Origin: Hypericum androsaemum
Lineage: Eukaryota; Streptophyta; Magnoliopsida; Malpighiales; Hypericaceae
Reading direction: 5' to 3'
NCBI GenBank assembly: GCA_963995505.1
Contig: OZ023184.1
Location: 2,914,001 to 2,978,000, forward strand
Length of the DNA: 64,000 nt
Every line of letters starts with the position of its first letter. The first letter of the stretch is position 1. A program made the translations under genes and the position numbers. Positions 1-10,034 of this stretch are shown in pieces. The notes beneath the pieces are model-generated. The model had not been told where the DNA came from, searched no databases, and was given only the letters and a program-made list of their open reading frames with translations.

Positions 1-279
1 TCTTAAGCCATCTCTCCCTGATCAACTCGACGGAGCCCGTGAGTCTATTCTACGATAACCAGGCAGCTATAGGTTGCTAAGGATCCTAGATTCCATAGCA
101 GTGCTAAGCATATAGATATTAAATTTTACTTTGTTATAAATTTAATAAAATATAAAAAACTGTGTATGAAATACATATCTACACGAGATATGGCCGCAGA
201 TCCAATGACTAAAGCATTACCTCGAGAAGTGTTCGAGAAATATGTTAAGTCACTGGGTTTACGACAGTTTTATTTGTAA
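1..279 (+). pseudogene. Copia pol fragment: end of RNase H
   Basis: One frame reads YDNQAAI near 44-66, then AKHIDIKFYFV, then ISTRDMAADPMTKALPREVF and KYVKSLGLRQFYL before TAA at 277-279. The order DNQAAI, KHID, MADPMTKALP, HVKSLGL is the standard C-terminal signature of copia RNase H. The frame has an internal stop soon after DNQAAI and a diverged middle, so it is not functional. The start is cut by the window edge. Confidence 0.85.
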
Positions 280-362
280 TCTAATTAGTTGGAATAAAGA
301 ATTTTTATTTGGCAATATGAGTTAAATGTGAAACATGTCGGACAGAGAAGTAGCCCACTCAC

Positions 363-1917
363 TGAAAGGAAGGATTTTCACCCCTCTTGCAATAATGAGT
401 AAGTACGGGATTGTCGTCCCACGAGGACTAAGCTAGGCCACAAATTCAACTCAACCACTAGTTTAGGACTACTATGAATGGATTTGTCAATTCCAAACAC
501 AAAATGCTACTTGAAATAAAATTACAACTAAGCAAGGAGAAGGTTAAAACACTTAAAACAAGAGTGAGCTTGGTACCAATGACAACCTAAATAACCAAAT
601 GGCATGTGGGGTTTATTGAGTTCGTGTTATGGTCCGGATGTTCCTTAAGCAACTAATCAACGCTCCCGCGATAAATTAGTCTAAATCGATAGTTAATTAG
701 GCTTAGTCAAACCAACCGCGCTCCCGCGACTAATTAGCCAACTAATCCAACTAACTACCGATTATCACCATCATCCTTTGGACAACTAGTCACCTAAGGT
801 GATCCCTCAACAATAGGCAACTAGTTAACTAGTTAAATGGTCCGTTAATCCTAGCCCCTCCCGGCGATTAGCATCAACTTAGTTCATAATCGAGGTGATC
901 AATCAAGATTAGGCATTAAACACATTAACTAGTACATAAACCTTAACATATTATCTCCACAAAACCATTGGCTAAGTAGGTGCCATAAAGGCACCAAACT
1001 CACAAATCAACTACTCACTCATGTTCAACAAACAACACAAATCATCCATTGAACAATGAGAATGAAACATGAACAAAGAGATAGAGTTTAGGAAAAGCTC
1101 AATGATGTCTTCAAGAGCTCCCTCCTAGCTCCTTCTTGGCCACGTTCTTCTTCTCTTCTCCTCTCCTCTTCTCTTGGTTGGCAGCCACGTTCTTGGTTCT
1201 TCAAAGGGAGAGAGAGCCACGGAATTTTTTGCTTCGAGGAAGGAAGAGTATGAGTGGTTGAATGGTGGTAGTCAAAGTATGGAGAAGTGGAGAGGGAGAT
1301 AGTGGGAGACAAAGTGGAGTAGTGGGAGACAAAGGAAGGTAGTGGAGTATGGGGAATTTGTAGTGGAAATCCAGCCAAAAGGTGGTAGGATGGCAGCCAA
1401 GAAAACGTCCTGGCAAATTCTGGAATGGTCCCGGAATTTTAGCCGATTTCGGTCAGGCGAGTTCTCAGGTTTAAAGCTCGTCTTCATGTGCATTTTTGAC
1501 CCTCTTAGACTTCGAATCTGAAGATGACCGGAGAAACAAAGTTGTAGCCCCGGATGTTTTCTTTCCAGAACCACCTCACTCGTCGCCATGCGACTTCATA
1601 TGAGAAAGTTATTGGCATTTAAGTCTCTCGAGGTCAGTTAGCCTAATGTCGTCGCCTTCCCGATCGTGCACCATTCTTCAAGGCTGATCCGATCATCGTT
1701 GAAGCGCTCCAACGTACACCAATATCCTCCCCGCATTACCACAAAGCCTCCTTGAAATAAAAATGAACAAAACTAATGAAAATCACAATAACTATACTAA
1801 AACGTTCAAAACACGAAATATAACAAAACAACGATAAATAACACACAACAATACTAGAAACAATGGAAAATTGATACTAAAACATATATAGATGATAGAG
1901 TGTTTTCACACTCATCA
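363..1917 (-). repeat. 3' LTR of the Athila-like element
   Basis: This is the partner of 7292-8846 at a constant offset of 6929 bp. The purine-rich tract at 1918-1930 adjoins it on the internal side. Confidence 0.95.
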
Positions 1918-1955
1918 CACCCCCACACTTGAATCATTGCTTGTCCTCAAGCAAT
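1918..1955 (-). promoter_or_regulatory. Polypurine tract and adjacent hairpin at the 3' LTR
   Basis: On the element strand a perfect 8-bp hairpin ATTGCTTG / CAAGCAAT with loop AGGA (1936-1955) is followed by GATTC and then the polypurine tract AAGTGTGGGGGTG (1918-1930), which abuts the LTR. This tract primes plus-strand synthesis. Confidence 0.8.
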
Positions 1956-3323
1956 ACTCATACAAAGACAATCACAAACACAATCACATATGAAAGAAAA
2001 CATGAAAAGGACAAGACTAGGCATGATCAATTCACAATTTAACTCCCCTCAAAATTTCAAACTCATATCAAAAGTATTATCACACAACCTAGCTAGTACA
2101 TCAACTTAAACACAAAGAGTAAGAACCGGTAGACACCTCACCACTCGATGGTTTAACCAAGTGTTATCACTATGTAAACGACACTAGAGGGTTAACCACT
2201 CAGAGGTTCGGAAATTTTTAGCTCACGATTTGTAAGTAGCCAACTTCCTATCTCTCGCATACGTGATCGATGTCTTTCAAAGTATCCTACGTCCTACTCA
2301 ACAGTGTCTCAAAGTCATGTGGTTGCTCGTGAACCAGGAGCTTTCAATCGGGTTATAATGGGGCTAAGGTAAAGGTGAGGAAATATGTATGGATAGTAGT
2401 TAAACCACCCAATCCGAGGACATGTTACAAAAGTACTCTAGTCACTCGTCTATTCTAAACATCTTCACCATAAATCGCTAAAGCACATACCCAAAATTCA
2501 CCCATTTCCTAAGACCGTGTAGCACGAGTTATGCCAATTATTAATGCCTTATTCAACATTCACTTTTTCTTTTCTTTTCTTTTCTTCCCTTTTTTTTCTT
2601 TTTTTTTCCTTTTTTTTTTCTTTTACAAATACAAACACAAACTTGGCATTTTATAGGCAAAAACTCGGCTTCTTTGTATGGCCTCTCAATTACCCACATT
2701 CTCAATGAATTAACCCATAAGAATACTAAGCTACCAACTAAACCCAATACATATCATATCCCAAAAAATGTAAACTTATGTGTCCTCGGATCGGATGACC
2801 AAAGGTCGGGAAGATGGTGGATATAAGGCTTAGAGTTGGTATACATATAGTATGATCAATGAATGGCTATGCTCAATGGGTTAAAGCAATGGATATAAAG
2901 GTTCTTGGCTCTAAAGCTCTAGGCTCAATTTCAAAGGATTAGCCCCCGTCATTCACTAACGCCACACAACCAAGACCATGTCAAGTACTAGTAGGATACC
3001 TCGATCAACCGAACTCATGTAGGCACCTCATGAATAAATGGAGACGGTTGTCTCCTCATTCGGCTCAAAGTTCCTCACAAGGTCACTCATCAACCCTCTA
3101 GTCTAATCTACATAGTGAGACTACTAGTCTAAACAACCGAGGGTGAGGTTTCTACAAGTTCTTAGGCCTTGTGCTCGAGTTCATTTCCTAACTAGGTGTG
3201 TGGTAAGCTTCTAACACGAGTTAAAGAATTTTGAAGGGGGTCAAATTTTGAAAATTCATGCCAAATCATTGCCTAAACAAGACAAACCATATCTAAACAT
3301 ACAAAAGGATTCCTAAGTGGAAC

Positions 3324-3363
3324 CACACCCCCACACTTGAAGAACACCTTGTCCTCAAGGTGT
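3324..3363 (-). repeat. Second, internal copy of the hairpin plus polypurine tract
   Basis: The element strand has an 8-bp hairpin ACACCTTG / CAAGGTGT, again with loop AGGA (3344-3363), then TCTTC and AAGTGTGGGGGTG (3326-3338). The tract is identical to the one at the LTR. The stem differs in several positions, yet every change is matched on the other arm. Confidence 0.8.
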
Positions 3364-3775
3364 AGGGAGCACATATACATATAAACAATTGAACTATACT
3401 AACAAATGCATTAAGAAGCAAGCATGAACAACAATCAAACATGAAGAACACGACATCACAAAGACATAAAGCAAACTCAAGACATCACGAAGACAAGAAA
3501 ATAACTAAAGAAGAAAGAAAAAAAAAATGCTAGGAGACGTCCCTTAGTCTTGAGTTGGAGATGTTGGTGGCGGTGGAATGTCGAATCTGGGTCGCTCCAC
3601 TAGTTGTCGGATGTAGTAGCTTTGATGATGCAGCTCCCTGTCCATGTTGAACTTCGACCCCTTAAATCGCCACTTGCTAGCCTTTCGATTGGGACGATTT
3701 GGGAGAAATGGGAGGAAGAGTATATTAAAAAAAAAAAATTTTGAAAAAAAAAAAAAAAAACGGAAGGAAAATGAA

Positions 3776-3932
3776 AACCGTGAGTTGCCACGGCCGTGGC
3801 AAAAAAAACCACGCCAGAATTTAAAAAAAATTAAAAAAATTTTTTGTTTTTGAAAAAATTTTTTTTTTGAAAAAAAAAAAAAGGGATGAATTAAAACCGT
3901 GAGTTGCCACGGCCGTGGCTCAAAGCCACGCC
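3776..3932. repeat. Two GC-rich palindromic modules in poly-A/T
   Basis: AACCGTGAGTTGCCACGG with the 14-bp perfect palindrome GCCACGGCCGTGGC occurs at about 3776-3801 and 3896-3921, each followed by CCACGCC. They stand out against nearly pure A/T runs. Their role is unknown. Confidence 0.7.
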
Positions 3933-4209
3933 TAAAAAAAAAAATTTTTTTTTTCGCAATTTTTTTTTTTAAAAAATTTCTTTAAAACTTTCCCAACTCG
4001 TCCTCGATCCTTGCTGAGCTCCAATCGTCCATGTCACCTTCAAGATGCAAGAGATCCTACAAGCATGAACTAACACTTCAAAACAAAACATACCAGAATA
4101 AGAACAACACATAAATAAAAAGAACACACATAAAAGACTATAACAAATATAAAGACAATACAAAACACATGCTAAGTTATAGTCGTTAGCTTGACTTTAC
4201 TCCCCTTGT

Positions 4210-7182
4210 TCATGCATTGGAGGGTGAAGCCACGGATTGCACTTCCGCTTGCCGTTCCATATTACCACCAAGGTACATCTTGCACCTTTGGCCATTCACC
4301 TTGAATACTCCTCCATTGATTCTTTCCAACTTGAGAGTTCCAAATGGAAAAACCTTTACCACCTTGAAAGGTCCACTCCACTTGGACTTGTGTTTTCCGG
4401 GAAAAAGTTTCAAACGGGAGTTGTAGAGTAGCACTTGATCACCTTCTTTGAACTCCTTCTTCCCGATGTGGGCGTCATGTGATCTTTTGGTCTTCTCCTT
4501 CTTAAGCCTTTCCACTCCCGGCTTGGCTTCCTTCTTCAAGAATGCATATCGTAAATGAGAGGGTAGCTCTTTAAACTCCAAGCTTGGAGCCTTAATGATG
4601 GAAGGTGGAGTAGGATACTTCAAATGAAGCTCTAAATCTTCATGGAGACCTTTTTTATCTGCTTCGCCCATGAACTCTTCCGAGTCCTCCTCTTCTTGTT
4701 CTCCATTAATCTCTTCCTCCATTCCATCTTCAATCTTCAATGAGCTCTCCTTGCCCAACTTGAGGACACCATCATCAACCATATCAAGCTTCATGCACAC
4801 ACCTTCATCAAGAGGGTGGCTCATTGCATTGGACATCTTGAACTCTACTTTCTCCTCCCCTATTCGGAGGACCAATCTTCCTTCATGTACGTCCACCAAG
4901 GCACGTGCCGTATTGAGAAACGGTCGGCCAAGAATTAGTGGACAACTCTTGTCTTCTTCGAAGTCCAACACCACAAAGTCCACGGGGAAGATAAACTTAT
5001 TAATCTTCAACAAGACATCCTCCACAACCCCGAATGGCTTCTTCATGGTTTGGTCCGCCAATTGGAGACGCATAGAAGTTGGTTTCACCTCACACAAGCC
5101 AAGTCTTCTCATAATAGACAAAGGCATCAAGTTAATGCTAGCGCCTAAATCACATAAACACTTGGGAAACTCAACATCACCAACAAAACCAGGAATAGTA
5201 AAACTCCCCGGGTCCTTTAGCTTTGTCGGGAGATCCTTAGAGATGAGAGAGCTACACTTCTCCGTGAGGGCTACCGTCTCTCCATCTTTCCACTTCCTCT
5301 TCTTCGTGATGAGTTCCTTGAGAAACTTCGAGTATTGCGGTAATTGATCCAACATCTCAAGAAAAGAAACACTGATCTGGATGTTCTTCATCTTCTCCAT
5401 GAAGCCAATAAACTTGTCATCCATCACATTCTTCTTCTTCACTCTTTGAGGAAATGGTAGAGGGGGGATCTTTGGTGGTGGCGGAACATACTCCTCTTCC
5501 CCGTCCATCTCAACGAATGGACGTTTCTCCTTCTCTTTTTCATTAACCTCCTCTTTGTTCTCTCTTGATTTTGGGCTCATCTCTTGACAAATTGTTTCCT
5601 TGCCACTCCTCAAGGTAATTGCACACACATTTCCTCGAGGATTCACTTCCGTGGAGCTAGGAAGAGAACCGGACGCTCTGTAGGCACTTGCACTTGCTAT
5701 TTGCCCAAGTTGCCTCTCTATATTGTGCATGGCGGTTGCTTGACCTTTGAGGATTTGTTCAAAGCTATCTTGCCTTGATGCTTGTTGTTGTATGGCGGCC
5801 AAAATTTGGCCTTGTTGGCTAACCACCCCTCCAACTTCTTGCATAAACTTTTCCATCTTGTCAAATCTCTCCTCAATATTTCCCATCCGATCCATCAAGG
5901 AAAAACGTGGTTGGAAACCCGGAGGAGGTCCTTGTTGTGTATTGCGAAGAGGAAGTCCCTTATCCGGAACAATTGCCATGTTATCTCCACTACTTCCTCC
6001 GGTACCTCTCCAAGAGAAGTTTGGGTGATTTCTCCAACCGGGATTGTAAGTAGAGGAATATGGGTTATTTCCCATCCTATTTGCTCCTTGACCTTGGCCT
6101 TGTCCTTGGCCACCAACAAAGTGTGCTTGCTCTACTTCCGTGTTCATCATAGCACATTCTTGCATCCCGTGGCCAACATTCCCACATGCTTCACAAGTCG
6201 TCCTTACGGCTGCCACATTGGTATTGTTCAAGCTAAGATCGTTCACTTTTCTTGCCAATAATGCCAATTGGGCTTGAATAGAGGAGGCAACATCAACATC
6301 AATCACTCCCTTTTGCTGGCTTATAGGTTGTCTTCCTCTCTCACTTGCCATAAGGATGTTTGTAGCTGCTAATTCTTCCACGATGTGGTAGGCATCATCC
6401 TTCTCTCTTCTCAAAAAGGATCCATTAGAAGCAGCATCAACCGTCCCCCTTGTAGAGGGTCCTAGACCAAAGTAAAAAGTTTGGAGTAAAGACTCCTCTG
6501 ATATATTATGGTGTGGACAACTCCTTTGTAATCCCTTGAATCTCCCCCAAGCTTCACTCAATGACTCATTCTCGAATTGTTGGAAGTTGTTAATCTCCTT
6601 GATGAGTCTATTTGTCTTGGAGAAGGGAAAATACTTGTCAAGGAAGGCATTAGCTAGCTCTTCCCATGTCGTAATTGTTGCCCCAACGAGATTCTTATAC
6701 CATATCTTTGCTTGGTCCTTCAAGGTAAATGGGAACAACCTCAGCTTCACAGCATCGTCGGTAACTCCATTGTGCTTGAAGGTGTCGGCTATCTCCAAAA
6801 AATTAGCAATATGGTCGTTGGGATCTTCATTCGGTAATCCATAGAATTGGACCGAAGCTTGGAGCATGTGAATCACCGCCGGCTTGATCTCGAAGGTGTT
6901 AGCTTGAATAGCAGGCTTAGGAACTCCAGACATTGCCCCTCTCAAGGTGGGCCTAGCATAGTCCATGAGAGACCTTCGAGGAACTCCAACTCCTTGTGCA
7001 TCGCCTTGCGGAGCTCCTTGTGGAGCTTCTTGCACATGAGGTTGTTGATTCATCCTTGCTTGTGTCCTTCTCTCTTGTCGCAACAACCGTTCCAAATATC
7101 CAATGTCAACGTCTACTCCGATCGGAATGTTGTTCGTTGAGCGAGTTGAGCGCATGCGACAAATCAGTACCTTGTAAGACAA
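4210..7182 (-). CDS. Gag-protease polyprotein fused in frame to the integrase C-terminus
   Basis: A 990-codon uninterrupted frame. A second start at 7155 (MRSTRSTNN) may be the real one. Order of parts: a Gag retrotransposon domain around residues 95-250 (IKPAVIHMLQ through FYFGLGPSTRGTVDAA); a zinc knuckle CEACGNVGHGMQEC near 330; a proline- and glutamate-rich linker; a retropepsin-like core near 677 with CDLGASINLMPLSI and later LILGRPFL; then from about 880 a jump to the end of integrase, with KEKTKRSHD, EGDQVLLYNSRLKLFPG and KWSGPFKV. In complete relatives about 1000 residues of RT, RNase H and integrase core lie between these two parts. The deletion kept the frame. The product could make particles and process them but not copy DNA. 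Confidence is high for the family and moderate for function. Confidence 0.9.
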   Translation of the reverse strand: MSYKVLICRMRSTRSTNNIPIGVDVDIGYLERLLRQERRTQARMNQQPHVQEAPQGAPQGDAQGVGVPRRSLMDYARPTLRGAMSGVPKPAIQANTFEIKPAVIHMLQASVQFYGLPNEDPNDHIANFLEIADTFKHNGVTDDAVKLRLFPFTLKDQAKIWYKNLVGATITTWEELANAFLDKYFPFSKTNRLIKEINNFQQFENESLSEAWGRFKGLQRSCPHHNISEESLLQTFYFGLGPSTRGTVDAASNGSFLRREKDDAYHIVEELAATNILMASERGRQPISQQKGVIDVDVASSIQAQLALLARKVNDLSLNNTNVAAVRTTCEACGNVGHGMQECAMMNTEVEQAHFVGGQGQGQGQGANRMGNNPYSSTYNPGWRNHPNFSWRGTGGSSGDNMAIVPDKGLPLRNTQQGPPPGFQPRFSLMDRMGNIEERFDKMEKFMQEVGGVVSQQGQILAAIQQQASRQDSFEQILKGQATAMHNIERQLGQIASASAYRASGSLPSSTEVNPRGNVCAITLRSGKETICQEMSPKSRENKEEVNEKEKEKRPFVEMDGEEEYVPPPPKIPPLPFPQRVKKKNVMDDKFIGFMEKMKNIQISVSFLEMLDQLPQYSKFLKELITKKRKWKDGETVALTEKCSSLISKDLPTKLKDPGSFTIPGFVGDVEFPKCLCDLGASINLMPLSIMRRLGLCEVKPTSMRLQLADQTMKKPFGVVEDVLLKINKFIFPVDFVVLDFEEDKSCPLILGRPFLNTARALVDVHEGRLVLRIGEEKVEFKMSNAMSHPLDEGVCMKLDMVDDGVLKLGKESSLKIEDGMEEEINGEQEEEDSEEFMGEADKKGLHEDLELHLKYPTPPSIIKAPSLEFKELPSHLRYAFLKKEAKPGVERLKKEKTKRSHDAHIGKKEFKEGDQVLLYNSRLKLFPGKHKSKWSGPFKVVKVFPFGTLKLERINGGVFKVNGQRCKMYLGGNMERQAEVQSVASPSNA

Positions 7183-7271
7183 ACAACAAAGGCACTAAGT
7201 AACCAAGTAAACAAAAACAAAAAAATGTCCTAATCCAAGTTCGTAAGCCAAATTAAGCGTCTAGTACTTAA

Positions 7272-7289
7272 TCCCCAGCAACGGCGCCA
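7272..7289 (-). other. Primer-binding site, tRNA-Asp type
   Basis: On the minus strand the site reads TGGCGCCGTTGCTGGGGA, two bases after the 5' LTR. The 3' end of plant tRNA-Asp (CCCCGGCAACGGCGCCA) pairs with it, with one G-U type difference. A tRNA-Asp primer is known for many plant Athila/Tat elements. Confidence 0.85.
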
Positions 7290-7291
7290 AT

Positions 7292-8846
7292 TGAAAGGAA
7301 GGATTTTCACCCCTCTTGCAATAATGAGTAAGTACGGGATTGTCGTCCCACGAGGACTAAGCTAGGCCACAAATTCAACTCAACCACTAGTTTAGGACTA
7401 CTATGAATGGATTTGTCAATTCCAAACACAAAATGCTACTTGAAATAAAATTACAACTAAGCAAGGAGAAGGTTAAAACACTTAAAACAAGAGTGAGCTT
7501 GGTACCAATGACAACCTAAATAACCAAATGGCATGTGGGGTTTATTGAGTTCGTGTTATGGTCCGGATGTTCCTTAAGCAACTAATCAACGCTCCCGCGA
7601 CAAATTAGTCTAAATCGATAGTTAATTAGGCTTAGTCAAACCAACCGCGCTCCCGCGACTAATTAGCCAACTAATCCAACTAACTACCGATTATCACCAT
7701 CATCCTTTGGACAACTAGTCACCTAAGGTGATCCCTCAACAATAGGCAACTAGTTAACTAGTTAAATGGTCCGTTAATCCTAGCCCCTCCCGGCGATTAG
7801 CATCAACTTAGTTCATAATCGAGGTGATCAATCAAGATTAGGCATTAAACACATTAACTAGTACATAAACCTTAACATATTATCCCCACAAAACCATTGG
7901 CTAAGTAGGTGCCATAAAGGCACCAAACTCACAAATCAACTACTCACTCATGTTCAACAAACAACACAAATCATCCATTGAACAATGAGAATGAAACATG
8001 AACAAAGAGATAGAGTTTAGGAAAAGCTCAATGATGTCTTCAAGAGCTCCCTCCTAGCTCCTTCTTGGCCACGTTCTTCTTCTCTTCTCCTCTCCTCTTC
8101 TCTTGGTTGGCAGCCACGTTCTTGGTTCTTCAAAGGGAGAGAGAGCCACGGAATTTTTTGCTTCGAGGAAGGAAGAGTATGAGTGGTTGAATGGTGGTAG
8201 TCAAAGTATGGAGAAGTGGAGAGGGAGATAGTGGGAGACAAAGTGGAGTAGTGGGAGACAAAGGAAGGTAGTGGAGTATGGGGAATTTGTAGTGGAAATC
8301 CAGCCAAAAGGTGGTAGGATGGCAGCCAAGAAAACGTCCTGGCAAATTCTGGAATGGTCCCGGAATTTTAGCCGATTTCGGTCAGGCGAGTTCTCAGGTT
8401 TAAAGCTCGTCTTCATGTGCATTTTTGACCCTCTTAGACTTCGAATCTGAAGATGACCGGAGAAACAAAGTTGTAGCCCCGGATGTCTTCTTTCCAGAAC
8501 CACCTCACTCGTCGCCATGCGACTTCATATGAGAAAGTTATTGGCATTTAAGTCTCTCGAGGTCAGTTAGCCTAATGTCGTCGCCTTCCCGATCGTGCAC
8601 CATTCTTCAAGGCTGATCCGATCATCGTTGAAGCGCTCCAACGTACACCAATATCCTCCCCGCATTACCACAAAGCCTCCTTGAAATAAAAATGAACAAA
8701 ACTAATGAAAATCACAATAACTATACTAAAACGTTCAAAACACGAAATATAACAAAACAACGATAAATAACACACAACAATACTAGAAACAATGGAAAAT
8801 TGATACTAAAACATATATAGATGATAGAGTGTTTTCACACTCATCA
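7292..8846 (-). repeat. 5' LTR of the Athila-like element
   Basis: This is the transcription-side LTR because gag lies on the minus strand below it. It is almost identical to 363-1917. Differences I saw are C for T in 'gcgacaaatt', 'tatcccc' for 'tatctcc', and 'ggatgtctt' for 'ggatgtttt'. Small open frames inside it (for example 8017-8307) occur identically in the other LTR and resemble no protein I know. Confidence 0.95.
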
Positions 8847-9469
8847 CTCACATGGGTGTTTACCTCAGTGGGAGTCAAGAAGTTGATTCCTAGATGAGAT
8901 GAGGCAGTTATTGGACATACATAAGTGCATGTCCTATGACGGAATGCCGTCTTGCTCAAGAGCAAGTTTCCTTATGAGATGCAGGAATAAGTTGCTACAT
9001 TTGGATTTTCTACAATCCATATGATAAGATATAAGTGGAACTTATCATACTGTTTGTCCTATTAGCTTAGAGTTAAGCTAAGGCTGATACTCTAGTATGG
9101 TGTTAAATGACATGTGTTTCTTTAAAAAAGAAAGTACACCGTAACACGTGATCAGTATCATGTGTGGTACTCGACCACTGGATGGGATGAAAATGTTGAG
9201 TGATTTCACAATCCCTGGTGTGAGACCAATTTTCGAGAACTGTGATTCCCGAAACCTACCCGTAAGATCCTAAACAATGGAATGTGACATGAGTCCTGGG
9301 GTAATAGCATACATTATACAAGAAGGTTATCGAGATGCTACTATTCAAGTAGCCTGAGTGTCCGTGCTCTTGAATTTGGCTTAACATACTCGACGTGTGC
9401 TGGTCGCACGAAATCCTTTAAAGAAATCTGATAACTGTTGATCAAGGTCAATAATAATTGAGTGGGAGA

Positions 9470-10034
9470 TGTTGGACCTTGGGCCCATCAGGCAATTATT
9501 ATTGTGCCTGATTGGGCCCGGGCCCATCAGGCCCATTAGTTGGATTGGATGGGCCGGTCAACACGGCCACGTAGGCACCACGTCAGCGTGACGTGGCGCT
9601 GACGCAGTTGCCGCCAAAGGTGGCGGCCCACGTGGCACGCTGACGTGTCGCCATGTGGCAAAGCTAGGGGATAGCTTTGCCACGCGGTGCGCCACGTGGC
9701 GGACACGCGGTCCGAAGTGCCATGTGGCACGCCACGCGTCGAACACGCGGTCCGAAGTGCCACGTGGCGGACATGCATCCCAGTAGTGCCACGTGGCACA
9801 TTCTGGTGTGCCGGATTTCCCTATAAAAGGGAAAATCTGGCTGGACCAATTTAGAAGTTTGCCCACAACCACTCAATAAGAAAGGAAAAATTCTGGATTA
9901 GTTCCTTAATTTTGATCAGATTTTCTATAGAGGAAATCTCGTGAAAATCAATTACGAATTCGTTAAAACGTGATCGTAATTCGACTAACACGAAGACTTT
10001 GTGGACCCGAACCTGTGGACCTCTTGCTTCAACA
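9470..10034 (+). repeat. 3' LTR of the copia element
   Basis: The LTR starts TGTTGGAC directly after the polypurine tract and is taken to end CTTCAACA. The U3 part is GC-rich and repetitive, with four CACGTG cores at 9629, 9693, 9761 and 9790 within ACGTGGC contexts. A TATA box is at 9832. The sequence after 10034 is not a primer-binding site, as expected for a 3' LTR. The right edge could lie further downstream because the partner LTR is not visible. Confidence 0.7.
9832..9839 (+). promoter_or_regulatory. TATA box of the copia LTR
   Basis: TATAAAAG lies inside CCCTATAAAAGGG, about 360 bp into the LTR and downstream of the G-box-rich U3. This is the usual place for the retroelement promoter. 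Confidence 0.7.

Larger units (their letters stand above)
1931..4209 (-). other. Long non-coding 3' region of the Athila-like element
   Basis: About 2.3 kb between gag-protease and the 3' LTR. I find no env-like or other long frame. It holds a pyrimidine tract (2560-2625), the internal hairpin/tract copy (3324-3363) and A/T homopolymer runs (3725-3990). Two copies of a short GC-rich palindromic module also lie here (3776-3815 and 3896-3932). Complete Athila elements often keep a long region here, sometimes with an env-like frame. Confidence 0.7.
363..8846 (-). mobile_element. Complete Athila-like Ty3/gypsy element, non-autonomous, recent
   Basis: Two LTRs of about 1555 bp (363-1917 and 7292-8846) flank an internal region read on the minus strand. 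The 5-bp duplication CTCAC is at 358-362 and 8847-8851. The LTRs start TG and end CA on the plus strand. I counted only about three substitutions between them, so the insertion is young. A primer-binding site for tRNA-Asp follows the 5' LTR, and a polypurine tract precedes the 3' LTR. The only long frame is gag-protease joined to the integrase tail; RT, RNase H and the integrase core are missing, so it would need proteins from a relative to move. It sits inside the older copia element. Confidence 0.95.
1..10034 (+). mobile_element. Ty1/copia LTR retrotransposon, 3' part, split by a later insertion
   Basis: Only the 3' part lies in the window. Positions 1-357 hold the end of the RNase H domain and some 3' sequence. 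The element is broken at 358-362 (CTCAC) by the Athila-like insertion and resumes at 8852. The purine tract AGTGGGAGA (9461-9469) is the polypurine tract, directly before the 3' LTR, which starts TGTTGG at 9470. The 5' end is outside the window, so its own target duplication cannot be checked. The right LTR edge at 10034 (CAACA) is inferred from the terminal inverted TGTTG/CAACA pair. Confidence 0.85.

Noticed and set aside
1088..1589. Overlapping minus-strand frames, repeated at 8017-8518
   Set aside because: They lie in the Athila-like LTRs, occur identically in both copies because the LTRs are identical, and show no protein family signature.
2553..2747. Lysine-rich minus-strand frame
   Set aside because: It is the translation of a pyrimidine tract at 2560-2625; there is no domain.
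9536..9876. Three overlapping minus-strand frames with repeated RHVA motifs
   Set aside because: They are translations of the G-box-rich tandem units in the copia LTR.
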